A DNA stretch of 64,000 bases from Nocardioides halotolerans DSM 19273 (GTDB lineage: Bacteria > Actinomycetota > Actinomycetes > Propionibacteriales > Nocardioidaceae): the NCBI RefSeq assembly GCF_000422805.1, contig NZ_AUGT01000009.1:444727-508726 (forward strand), written 5' to 3'. Positions 1 through 6,875 of this stretch are shown here, piece by piece; the first letter of the stretch is position 1, and each line of letters opens with the position of its first letter. The notes below the pieces were generated by a model. It searched no databases. It was not told the DNA's origin and saw only the letters and a program-made list of their open reading frames with translations. The translations under genes and the position numbers were made by a program.

Positions 1-1
1 G

Positions 2-715
2 GCGCTGGCGGCGGCCACCGACCGCGGCGCGTACGTCGGTGCGCTCGGTGGCGACAACGCCTCGGCGCCGTCGCTGTCGATCGTCAACCCGGCGACGCCG
101 GGCTACGTGGCGAACCCGAGCTTCGGCGAGGCCGAGGGCGGCGACGTCGAGGGCGCCAAGGCTCTCCTCGAGGAGTCGGGCGAGACCCTGCCCTACCCGA
201 TCAAGCTCACCTACCCGATCGGGTCGGACGCGTTCGACAAGGCGCTGGCGGCGCTGAAGGCGACGTACGACGAGGCCGGATTCAACGTGACGCTGGACGG
301 TCTGGACCCGTCCGGGCCCTACTACGACACCGTCCAGAAGCCCGGCTCCGACAGCGACCTGATCTGGGGAGGCTGGGGCGCCGACTGGCCGTCGGTCTCC
401 ACGGTGATCCCGCCGCTGTTCGACAGCCGGATCAACATCAGCAAGACGTCGAACGGCCAGGACTACGGCAACTACTCCAGCGACGAGGTGAACGCCGCCA
501 TGGACGCGGCGTCCGCGGAGACGGACCTCGACAAGGCCAACGAGATGTGGTCCGAGGTGGACAACATGCTGGCCGAGGACGTGGCCTACATCCCGCTCGA
601 CATCACGCAGTTCTACTTCCTGCACGGGTCGAACATCGAGAACTACGTGAACTCGGTGTCCAGCAGCGGCTACGCCGACCTCGGGGTCATCTCGGTCAAG
701 GGCGGAGGCGCCTGA
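2..715 (+). CDS. Family 5 (dipeptide/oligopeptide type) ABC solute-binding protein, C-terminal part
   Basis: The frame is open from the left edge to a TGA, giving the last 237 residues; the start and signal peptide lie outside the window. The segment has the C-terminal lobe pattern of SBP_bac_5 proteins: a conserved NPATPGY stretch, then alternating strand/helix elements (LTYPIGSD, WGGWGADWPS) and a closing helix of the EVDNMLAEDVAYIPL type that builds the binding cleft. Such proteins deliver peptides or similar solutes to a membrane permease from outside the cytoplasm. No permease genes follow within the window, so it is either the last gene of an operon to the left or an orphan. The substrate cannot be read. 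A strong hairpin follows the stop. Confidence 0.85.
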   Translation, partial: ALAAATDRGAYVGALGGDNASAPSLSIVNPATPGYVANPSFGEAEGGDVEGAKALLEESGETLPYPIKLTYPIGSDAFDKALAALKATYDEAGFNVTLDGLDPSGPYYDTVQKPGSDSDLIWGGWGADWPSVSTVIPPLFDSRINISKTSNGQDYGNYSSDEVNAAMDAASAETDLDKANEMWSEVDNMLAEDVAYIPLDITQFYFLHGSNIENYVNSVSSSGYADLGVISVKGGGA

Positions 716-743
716 TCGAGGAACCGGCCAGCGCGATACGGGT

Positions 744-770
744 GCGGCCCTGCCTTTCGGGCAGGGCCGC
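744..770 (+). terminator. Hairpin terminator after the solute-binding protein
   Basis: A perfect 11-bp stem (gcggccctgcc pairing with ggcagggccgc) encloses a 5-base loop, 29 bases after the stop codon. There is no long T tract, as is usual in high-GC actinobacteria. Confidence 0.75.
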
Positions 771-830
771 ATCCTTCCGCGTCCCGACCCAGCCGACGCA
801 AGGTGCGCCGATGCCGACCTGTGACCCAAC

Positions 831-849
831 CGTGACGGCCGCCACACCC
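831..849 (+). promoter_or_regulatory. 19-nt motif shared with the molybdenum hydroxylase promoter
   Basis: The sequence cgtgacggccgccacaccc lies 31 bases before the LysR-type start. The same string with one change occurs at 8234-8252, just after the -10 box of the molybdenum hydroxylase structural genes. Both are preceded by an ACCTG(T)GACC-like string. This may be a binding site for a common regulator; the function is inferred from the sharing alone. Confidence 0.35.
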
Positions 850-880
850 ACGTCGCGCCGCCGAGCACGAGACTGAGCCC

Positions 881-1195
881 GTGGCTGACGGGTCCTTCCT
901 GGAGCGTCCGCGCCTGCTGGCGCTCCACGTGGGTGAGATCGCGTCGTTCGTCGCGCTCGTGGACCACGACGGGTTCACCGCCGCCGCCCGGGTGATGAAC
1001 CTGTCGCAGGCCGCCTTCAGCGCCCGCATCATCCGGCTCGAGCGCGCCCTCGGCGTCACGCTCGTCGACCGGTCCGTGCGCCGGCTGACGCTGACCCGCG
1101 AGGGCCGCGCCTTCCAACCCCTCGCCCGCTCACTGCTCGTCATGCTCGGCGCCGTCGCCGACTCCGTCGACGCCCATCGGGCCGCAGGCGCCTGA
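881..1195 (+). CDS. HTH-only LysR-type DNA-binding protein
   Basis: This 104-residue protein has the N-terminal winged helix-turn-helix of LysR regulators: a first helix around FVALVDHDGFTAAARV (residues 24-39), then the recognition region LSQAAFSARIIRLERALG and the wing LVDRSVRRLTLTREG. A normal LysR protein has about 300 residues with two effector-binding domains; this one stops after the linker helix. It starts at GTG. No remnant of the effector domain is visible downstream, where a duplicated hairpin begins at once, so it is either a stand-alone DNA-binding protein or an old deletion derivative. It could bind the motif shared between its own upstream region and the molybdenum hydroxylase promoter, but this is inference. 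Confidence 0.7.
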   Translation: MADGSFLERPRLLALHVGEIASFVALVDHDGFTAAARVMNLSQAAFSARIIRLERALGVTLVDRSVRRLTLTREGRAFQPLARSLLVMLGAVADSVDAHRAAGA

Positions 1196-1199
1196 CGCC

Positions 1200-1288
1200 G
1201 AGTCGGCGTTACTGATGAGCAGTAGCGCCGACTCGCGGTGCGCTGCCGACGCCGAGTCGTCGTTACTGATGAGCAGTAACGCCGACTC
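1200..1288. repeat. Two tandem near-identical hairpins between convergent genes
   Basis: Two copies, 54 bp apart, of a long palindrome: stem 1200-1214 with 1220-1234 and stem 1254-1268 with 1274-1288, each with a 5-base ATGAG loop and arms of the type gagtcggcgttactg / cagtaacgccgactc. Each stem has 15 positions with at most one or two mismatches. They lie between the ends of a rightward and a leftward gene, so bidirectional termination is the simplest role. Confidence 0.7.
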
Positions 1289-1395
1289 GGCATCGATCTG
1301 CGCACAAGTCGTCCACCTCGCGCGCACAAGGAGGGGCTGTCCGGCCGTCGTCCACACCATCGTGGGCAGGTCGGGGCGGGTGGGGCCGGTTCGCG

Positions 1396-2484
1396 CTAGT
1401 GGGTGTCTGCGGCGACGAAGCCGGCGAGGTGGGCCGGGCCGACCAGGGTCGCGAGGGCGCGGCCGAACTCGCACATGTCCTCGATGAACTCGACGCCGTC
1501 GATGCGGTCGAGGCTCTCGGTCGAGAGGTGCCCGACGCCGAGCTGCTCGAGGCTGGCGGGGTGGGTCTCGGCGTCGTACCGCACGTAGCTGAACAGCGGC
1601 TCGGCGAGCAGCCCGGCACCGCCGACGAGGTCGCCGAGCTCGTTGTCGAGCGGCGGGCCGGCGCGGCACTCGCCGAGCACCCGGCACAGGTAGTCGTTCT
1701 GGACGGCGGCGCTGTGGATCAGTGCTTCGGGCACCTGCGTGGCGTAGTCGAGCAGGTTGAGGTCGTCGGCGCGCAGGTCGGTCTGCAGCCGCTCGCTGGT
1801 GCCCGTGCCGACGCTGACCAGGAGCAGCTCGTCGCGGCCGGTCGGCCAGCCGAGGCCGTACGCCGGCAGGGTCGCCATGAGGGCCAGCTGGAGCGCCGGG
1901 TTGTTGAGCGTCGTGACCGCGCCGTCGCTGAACACGAACGTCCGACCCCCGACCACGACCTCCTCGGGCACGAAGAAGGTCGGCGCGGCCGAGCTCGCGC
2001 GCACCAGCTGCCACAGCGGCAGCTCGAGGTTGGACCCGGCCCCCTGGTTGTAGCGGCCGCCGGGGTTGCTGCTCACCGGCCACGGAGACCCGGTCGAGGT
2101 GTTGCGCAGCCCCAGCATCAGCAGGCAGCGCAGGTCGGGCGAGCCGAGCGTGCGGTCCTCGCCGAACTCGCGACGCAGGACCGACTCGATGCCCTGCTCG
2201 TCGTACCTCGCCCGCACGAGGTCGAGGATCCCGGCGCGGGTGAAGATCGAGCGCATGTTGTCGCGGTAGAGCCGCTGGATGCGGCTCACCGGCAGCCCGA
2301 GTGCCACCCCGCCCGCGATGATCGCGCCGGTGCTGGTCCCGCCGACGTAGTCGAACCAGTCGCCGAGCACGAGCTCCGGGTCGCCCGTCTCGTCGCGCAG
2401 CACCTGCTCGATCCGAGCGAGCACCTCGAGCGCGACGACCCCCCGGACGCCACCGCCGTCGATGCTCAGCAGCTTGTGCGGCAC
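1396..2484 (-). CDS. Patatin-like phospholipase
   Basis: Predicted serine acyl hydrolase of the patatin family (362 residues). The N-terminus reads PHKLLSIDGGGVRG, the glycine-rich oxyanion loop, followed by GTSTG, the nucleophile elbow with the catalytic serine at about residue 52. The catalytic aspartate is in the SDGA motif, about residue 190. There is no signal peptide, so it acts in the cytoplasm or at the inner membrane face; the lipid substrate is unknown. I chose the GTG at 2484 because the family begins just before the glycine loop and a TACGTT -10 box lies six bases upstream (leaderless). An ATG at 2508 in the same frame is possible. It is divergent from the MoxR gene. Confidence 0.85.
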   Translation of the reverse strand: MPHKLLSIDGGGVRGVVALEVLARIEQVLRDETGDPELVLGDWFDYVGGTSTGAIIAGGVALGLPVSRIQRLYRDNMRSIFTRAGILDLVRARYDEQGIESVLRREFGEDRTLGSPDLRCLLMLGLRNTSTGSPWPVSSNPGGRYNQGAGSNLELPLWQLVRASSAAPTFFVPEEVVVGGRTFVFSDGAVTTLNNPALQLALMATLPAYGLGWPTGRDELLLVSVGTGTSERLQTDLRADDLNLLDYATQVPEALIHSAAVQNDYLCRVLGECRAGPPLDNELGDLVGGAGLLAEPLFSYVRYDAETHPASLEQLGVGHLSTESLDRIDGVEFIEDMCEFGRALATLVGPAHLAGFVAADTH

Positions 2485-2490
2485 CGGGCA

Positions 2491-2521
2491 AACGTAAGTC
2501 CAACCCATCGAAAAGTAGCCT
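2491..2521. promoter_or_regulatory. Divergent leaderless promoters, patatin / moxR
   Basis: On the minus strand TACGTT (2491-2496) stands six bases before the patatin GTG. On the plus strand TAGCCT (2516-2521) stands six bases before the MoxR ATG at 2528. No good -35 boxes are visible. Both spacings predict transcripts that begin at the start codon. Confidence 0.5.
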
Positions 2522-2527
2522 TGCGAC

Positions 2528-3418
2528 ATGGAGACGGATGTCGTGGCGTCGGCCGCCGACATCGCCGGGCGGCTGGGGGAGACCGGCTACCTGTGCGACG
2601 ACGCCCTGGCCACGGTGGCGTTCCTCGCGCTGCGCATGCAGCGGCCGCTGCTGCTCGAGGGCGAGCCGGGCACCGGCAAGACCGCGCTCGCGGAGGCGGT
2701 CGCCGACGCGCTCGACCTGCCGCTGGTGCGCCTGCAGTGCTACGAGGGGATCGACGCGACCCAGGCGCTCTACGACTGGGACTTCCCGCGCCAGATCCTG
2801 CACCTGCGGGCGCTCGAGGCGGCCGGCGCGTCCGGCGACGGGGTGGACGTGCAGGAGGCCGAGAAGAGCCTGTACGACGAGCGGTTCCTGCTGGCGCGGC
2901 CGGTCCTGGCGGCGCTCCAGCAGAGCCCGGCCGTGCTGCTGGTCGACGAGGTGGACCGGGCCGACGACGAGTTCGAGGCGTTCCTGCTCGAGGTGCTGTC
3001 GACGTACCAGGTCAGCATCCCGGAGCTCGGCACCGTCGCCGCCGCGACGCCGCCGGTCGTGGTGCTGACCTCCAACCGCACCCGTGAGCTGCACGACGCG
3101 CTCAAGCGGCGCTGCCTCTACCACTGGATCGACCACCCCGGCCTCGAGCGGGAGGTGCAGATCGTCCGCAGCCGTGCGCCCGAGGTCTCGGAGGAGCTCA
3201 CCCGGCAGGTGGTGGGCGTCGTCCAGCAGCTGCGCGAGATCGGGCTGCAGAAGCCGCCGGGCGTCGCGGAGACCCTCGACTGGGCGCGCGCCCTGCACCA
3301 CCTGGGCACGGCCACGCTCGACCTCGAGACGTCGGCGCGGACCCTCGGGGCGCTCGTGAAGTACCGCGAGGACTCCCAGCGCGTGCAGCAGGCGCTCGAC
3401 CAGATGCTGAGGGCGTGA
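2528..3418 (+). CDS. MoxR-family AAA+ ATPase (CoxD-like)
   Basis: A 296-residue AAA+ ATPase: Walker A GEPGTGKT at 45-52, Walker B VLLVDEVDRAD at 135-145, sensor 1 TSNRTREL near 180, and a C-terminal lid domain. It is the first gene of an apparent operon with a VWA protein and an XdhC protein and lies upstream of molybdenum hydroxylase subunits. That matches the coxD-coxE-coxF maturation genes, where the ATPase helps remodel the metal active site of CO dehydrogenase-like enzymes. The ATG has no ribosome binding site and stands seven bases after a -10 box, so the mRNA is probably leaderless. Assignment as a maturation factor is from family and context. Confidence 0.9.
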   Translation: METDVVASAADIAGRLGETGYLCDDALATVAFLALRMQRPLLLEGEPGTGKTALAEAVADALDLPLVRLQCYEGIDATQALYDWDFPRQILHLRALEAAGASGDGVDVQEAEKSLYDERFLLARPVLAALQQSPAVLLVDEVDRADDEFEAFLLEVLSTYQVSIPELGTVAAATPPVVVLTSNRTRELHDALKRRCLYHWIDHPGLEREVQIVRSRAPEVSEELTRQVVGVVQQLREIGLQKPPGVAETLDWARALHHLGTATLDLETSARTLGALVKYREDSQRVQQALDQMLRA

Positions 3419-3428
3419 GGGGCTCGCG

Positions 3429-4556
3429 GTGACCGACACCGTCCGTGAGCCGGACGAGATCCTGCTCGGCTTCGCCCGGGCGCTGCGCGCGGCCGGCGTC
3501 CCGGTCACGCACGACCGGACGCAGGGGTTCCTGGCGGCGGTGGCCATGGTGGGGCTCGACGACGCGGCGGCGACGTACGTCGCGGGGCGCGCCACGCTCT
3601 GCGCGTCGCCCGACGACCTGGCGCGCTACGACCAGGTCCACGAGGCCTACTTCAACGCGCGCGACGGCCTGCCCCGGCCCCGCCCGCCCGAGGACGGGCC
3701 GCCGACGTTCTCGAGCCTGCCGTTGTCGGACGACGACGGGGGCGCCGGCGACGAGCACTCGGACGACCCCGTGGTGCGCGCGATGGCGAGCGACACCGAG
3801 GTGCTCCGTCACCGCGACGTGGCCTCGCTGTCGGCGACCGAGAAGGCCCGGCTGGCCGGGATGTTCGCGACGCTGCGGCCGCGGCCGCCCCGGCGGCGCA
3901 CCTCCCGCCGCCAGCGCTGGCACCGCGGCAGCGTCGACGCGCCCCGCACCCTGCGCGCCAGCCTGCGGCACCTCGGCGAGCCCGCCCCCGTCGCCTGGCG
4001 CCGGCGCGGGAACAAGCCGCGGCGCGTCGTCCTTCTGCTGGACGTGTCCGGTTCGATGAGCGGCTACGCCGACGCGCTGCTCCGGCTCGCGCACCGGTTC
4101 ACCCAGGCCTCGGCCGCGGCCGGCGGGGTGGTGGAGACGTTCACGGTCGGCACCCGGCTCACCCACGTCACCCGGGCGCTGCGCGGCAAGGACGCCGAGC
4201 GCGCGCTGGTCGCCGCCGGCGAGACCGTGCCGGACTGGTCGGGCGGCACGCGGCTGGGGGAGACGCTCCGGATCTTCATGGACCGCTGGGGCCAGCGCGG
4301 CCTCGCGCGCGGCGCGGTGGTCGTGGTGTTCAGCGACGGCTGGGAGCGCGGCGACCCGGCGCAGCTGGCCGAGCAGATGAGGCGGCTCAAGCGCGTCGCG
4401 CACCGCGTCGTGTGGGTCAACCCCCACCGCGGCAAGCACGGCTACGAGCCGGTGCAGCAGGGCGTGCTGGCGGTGCTGCCGCACGTCGACGACTTCGTGG
4501 CGGGGCACTCCCTGGCGACGTACGCCGAGCTGGTGGAGGTGGTTGCCGGTGCGTGA
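3429..4556 (+). CDS. VWA-domain protein (CoxE-like)
   Basis: A 375-residue cytoplasmic protein. The N-terminal half is helical; residues 85-120 are acidic and low in complexity; residues 150-170 are strongly basic. The C-terminal half is a von Willebrand factor A domain with an intact MIDAS motif DVSGS (205-209) and later metal-site residues in the SGGTRLGE stretch (about 273-280). CoxE proteins work with the MoxR ATPase as an adaptor in assembly of molybdenum hydroxylases. It starts at GTG ten bases after the ATPase stop, and its end overlaps the start of xdhC, indicating one transcript and translational coupling. Confidence 0.88.
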   Translation: MTDTVREPDEILLGFARALRAAGVPVTHDRTQGFLAAVAMVGLDDAAATYVAGRATLCASPDDLARYDQVHEAYFNARDGLPRPRPPEDGPPTFSSLPLSDDDGGAGDEHSDDPVVRAMASDTEVLRHRDVASLSATEKARLAGMFATLRPRPPRRRTSRRQRWHRGSVDAPRTLRASLRHLGEPAPVAWRRRGNKPRRVVLLLDVSGSMSGYADALLRLAHRFTQASAAAGGVVETFTVGTRLTHVTRALRGKDAERALVAAGETVPDWSGGTRLGETLRIFMDRWGQRGLARGAVVVVFSDGWERGDPAQLAEQMRRLKRVAHRVVWVNPHRGKHGYEPVQQGVLAVLPHVDDFVAGHSLATYAELVEVVAGA

Positions 4557-5742
4557 CGTGCTGCCCGAGCTGATGGCCTGGTGGGACGCCGGAGAGACCG
4601 TCGGCGTCGGCACGGTGGTCGCGACGTTCCAGTCGGCGCCCCGGCCCGCGGGCGCGTCGATGCTGGTCGGGCCCGACGACACGGCGGTCGGGTCGGTCTC
4701 CGGGGGCTGCGTCGAGGGTGCGGTCTACGAGCTCGCGCAGTCGGTGGTGGCGTCCGGCGAGCCGGTGCTCCAGCGCTACGGCGTGTCCGACGACGACGCC
4801 TTCGCGGTCGGCCTGACCTGCGGCGGCATCCTCGACGTCTACGTCGAGAAGGTCTCGAAGGACACCTTCCCCGAGCTCGGCGAGATCGCCGCCGACATCG
4901 AGGCCGGCCGCCCGGTCGCCCTCGCCACCGTCATCGAGCACCCCGACCCCGCCTGGGTCGGCCGGCGGCTCGTCGTACGCCCGAGCGAGGGGATAGTCCC
5001 TGACGGAAGCGTTGTCGAACCAGCTGTTCCACAGGCACGGACGTCAGGGACTACCGCGACCCTGGGCTCGCGACGCGCCGACGACGCCGTGCGCGACGAC
5101 GCGATGGGGCTGCTGGCGGCCGGCCACAACGCGACGCTGACCTACGGGCCCGACGGCGAACGCCGCGGGGAGGGGATGCGCGTCTTCGTCTGGGCGTTCG
5201 CGCCCAAGCCGCGGCTGCTGGTGTTCGGGGCGATCGACTTCGCCGCCGCGGTGGCACGGGTGGGCGCGTTCCTCGGCTACCACGTCACGGTGTGCGACGC
5301 GCGGCCGGTGTTCGCAACGGCGAGCCGCTTCCCGGAGGCCGACGAGGTGGTCGTCGACTGGCCGCACCGCTACCTCACCGCCGAGCACGAGGCCGGCCGG
5401 ATCGACCCGCGCACCGTGGTGACGGTGCTGACCCACGACCCCAAGTTCGACGTGCCGCTGCTCGAGGTCGCGCTGCGCCTGCCCGAGGTGGCGTACGTCG
5501 GCGCGATGGGCTCGCGGCGTACGCACGACGACAGGCTGGCCCGCCTCCGCGAGGCCGGACTCGCTGACGAGGAGCTCGCCCGCCTCTCCAGCCCGATCGG
5601 GCTCGACCTCGGCGCCCGGACGCCGGAGGAGACCGCGATCAGCATCGCCGCCGAGATCATCGCCGGCCGCTGGGGCGGCAGCGGCCGCCGGCTCGGCGCC
5701 ACCGACGGCCGGATCCACGGCGACACGAACCCGCTGGGCTGA
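4549..5742 (+). CDS. XdhC/CoxF-family molybdenum cofactor insertion protein
   Basis: A 397-residue XdhC protein: an N-terminal XdhC_CoxI domain (first ~110 residues, with GSVSGGCVEGAV and LTCGGILDV) and a C-terminal Rossmann domain (LLVFGAIDFA; AYVGAMGSRRT). The family binds molybdopterin cytosine dinucleotide, promotes its sulfuration and hands it to the large subunit. I prefer the GTG at 4549, nine bases after GGAGG; a TTG at 4543 is too close to it. It overlaps the VWA gene by 8 bases. The linker between the domains (about residues 149-168) is encoded by a 60-bp palindromic block described separately, which keeps the frame. The expected glycine-rich loop of the Rossmann fold reads GAIDFA rather than GAGxxA. 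Confidence 0.9.
   Translation: MRDVLPELMAWWDAGETVGVGTVVATFQSAPRPAGASMLVGPDDTAVGSVSGGCVEGAVYELAQSVVASGEPVLQRYGVSDDDAFAVGLTCGGILDVYVEKVSKDTFPELGEIAADIEAGRPVALATVIEHPDPAWVGRRLVVRPSEGIVPDGSVVEPAVPQARTSGTTATLGSRRADDAVRDDAMGLLAAGHNATLTYGPDGERRGEGMRVFVWAFAPKPRLLVFGAIDFAAAVARVGAFLGYHVTVCDARPVFATASRFPEADEVVVDWPHRYLTAEHEAGRIDPRTVVTVLTHDPKFDVPLLEVALRLPEVAYVGAMGSRRTHDDRLARLREAGLADEELARLSSPIGLDLGARTPEETAISIAAEIIAGRWGGSGRRLGATDGRIHGDTNPLG
4994..5053. repeat. 60-bp palindrome-bounded block inside xdhC
   Basis: Perfect 12-bp inverted repeats (tagtccctgacg at 4994-5005 and cgtcagggacta at 5042-5053) bound a 36-bp core. The whole block is 60 bp, exactly 20 codons, and falls in the linker between the two XdhC domains. 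It resembles a small mobile palindromic element (REP or MITE type) that inserted without breaking the frame. I saw no second copy in this window. Confidence 0.6.
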
Positions 5743-5759
5743 CCGTCCGTACTCCCCAC

Positions 5760-6821
5760 ATGCGCCCCGTCGCCGCCCTCGTGCTCGCGCTGGCCCTCGT
5801 CTCCGGCTGCTCGGGTGGCGGAAGTCCGGACTCGACCGGCGGAAGTCCGGACTCGATCGGCGGAAGTCCGGACTCAACGGAGCCCGCGGCCGTTGACTCG
5901 GGAGATCCGCCGGTCGAGTCCGGAGATCCGCCACCGGACGACCTGCCCGAGGTGCACGACGCGGTCTCGCTGCCGGCGCTGATGCGACAGCCCCCGGACG
6001 GAGGCAGGCCGAGGATCGTCCGGACCGAGTACGCCACCGACGCCTACACCCGCTACGACGTGACCTACCGCAGCGACGGGCTCACGGTCTCCGGGGTGCT
6101 GATCCGGCCACGCGGGCGCGGGCCGTTCCCGGCGGTCGTGCTCAACCACGGCTACATCGACCCGTCGTATTACGTCACGGGCCAGGGCCTCGCGCGCGAG
6201 CAGGACGCGCTGGCGCGGGCCGGGTTCGTGGTGCTGCACACCGACTACCGCGGGCACGCGGCGTCCGACCCGGCCCCGGTGCGGGACCGGGAGACCCGCC
6301 TCGGCTACACCCGCGACGCCGTCAACGCGGTCGCGGCGCTCGAGCGGCTGGCGTACGTCGACCACGACCGCGTCGCCATGCTCGGCCGCTCGATGGGCGG
6401 CGGCGTCACGATGGGCGCGCTGGTCACCCAGCCGGGGCTCGTCGAGGCCGCGGTCATCTACGACTCGGTCAGCTCGCGGTTCCTCGACAACCTCGAGCAC
6501 TTCACCCGGACCTCCCGTCCCGAGGTCGTGGCCGACCTGTTCGAGCGCTTCGGGACGCCGGCCGAGGCGCCGCGGTTCTACCGCGGGCTCTCGCCGCGCA
6601 CGTACTTCGACCGCATCACCGAACCGGTGCTCGTCCACCACGGCACGGCCGACTCGACCTGCCCGCCGCGCTGGGCGACGGCCACCCAGCGGCTGATGAG
6701 GGCCGCCGGGGTCGACAGCCGGCTGCGCTGGTGGCCGGGGGAGGACCACGCGTTCTACGCCCGGTGGCAGGACGCCATGGACGAGACCATCCGGTTCCTG
6801 CGGGCCCGACTCGGCGCCTGA
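5760..6821 (+). CDS. Exported lipoprotein alpha/beta hydrolase (S9/dienelactone hydrolase type)
   Basis: A 353-residue protein with a lipoprotein signal: short hydrophobic stretch, then the lipobox LVSGC, lipidation at Cys17. A low-complexity linker (about 19-60) carries three GGSPDS repeats. The catalytic domain has the nucleophile elbow GRSMGG (Ser about 208), an aspartate in HHGTADSTCPP and a histidine in GEDHAFY, the classic triad order. It probably cleaves an ester or peptide bond outside the membrane; the substrate is unknown. It sits 17 bases after xdhC, between the maturation genes and the structural subunits of the molybdenum hydroxylase, so it may release that enzyme's substrate. 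The linker DNA forms a large inverted repeat. Confidence 0.85.
   Translation: MRPVAALVLALALVSGCSGGGSPDSTGGSPDSIGGSPDSTEPAAVDSGDPPVESGDPPPDDLPEVHDAVSLPALMRQPPDGGRPRIVRTEYATDAYTRYDVTYRSDGLTVSGVLIRPRGRGPFPAVVLNHGYIDPSYYVTGQGLAREQDALARAGFVVLHTDYRGHAASDPAPVRDRETRLGYTRDAVNAVAALERLAYVDHDRVAMLGRSMGGGVTMGALVTQPGLVEAAVIYDSVSSRFLDNLEHFTRTSRPEVVADLFERFGTPAEAPRFYRGLSPRTYFDRITEPVLVHHGTADSTCPPRWATATQRLMRAAGVDSRLRWWPGEDHAFYARWQDAMDETIRFLRARLGA
5817..5932. repeat. 21-bp triplicated repeat forming a large inverted repeat within the lipoprotein linker
   Basis: Three 21-bp direct repeats start at 5817, 5838 and 5859 (ggcggaagtccggactcgac type). From 5890 to 5932 come two copies of nearly the reverse complement, around a 9-base centre at 5881-5889. 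Unit 3 and the first right arm can pair over about 22 bases with a few mismatches. All of it is translated, as GGSPDS repeats then SGDPP repeats. Confidence 0.7.
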
Positions 6822-6840
6822 CCGCCGGACGACGGCGCCC

Positions 6841-6869
6841 TGTGACCGCGGTCACCCGGCGAGTAGCCT
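6841..6869 (+). promoter_or_regulatory. Promoter and palindromic operator of the GAF regulator
   Basis: TGTGAC (6841-6846), a 17-base spacer and TAGCCT (6864-6869) form a good promoter. The -10 box ends six bases before the GTG start at 6876, so the transcript is probably leaderless. A perfect 14-bp palindrome gtgaccgcggtcac (6842-6855) overlaps the -35 box and would suit a dimeric repressor or autoregulation. Confidence 0.6.
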
Positions 6870-6875
6870 CGCGGT

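Noticed and set aside
1130..3595. Very long open frame on the minus strand over the patatin and MoxR genes
   Set aside because: It is the antisense or shifted reading of GC-rich genes with third-position bias; the composition is Arg/Pro-rich and shows no family motif, while the overlapping frames contain clear patatin and AAA+ motifs.
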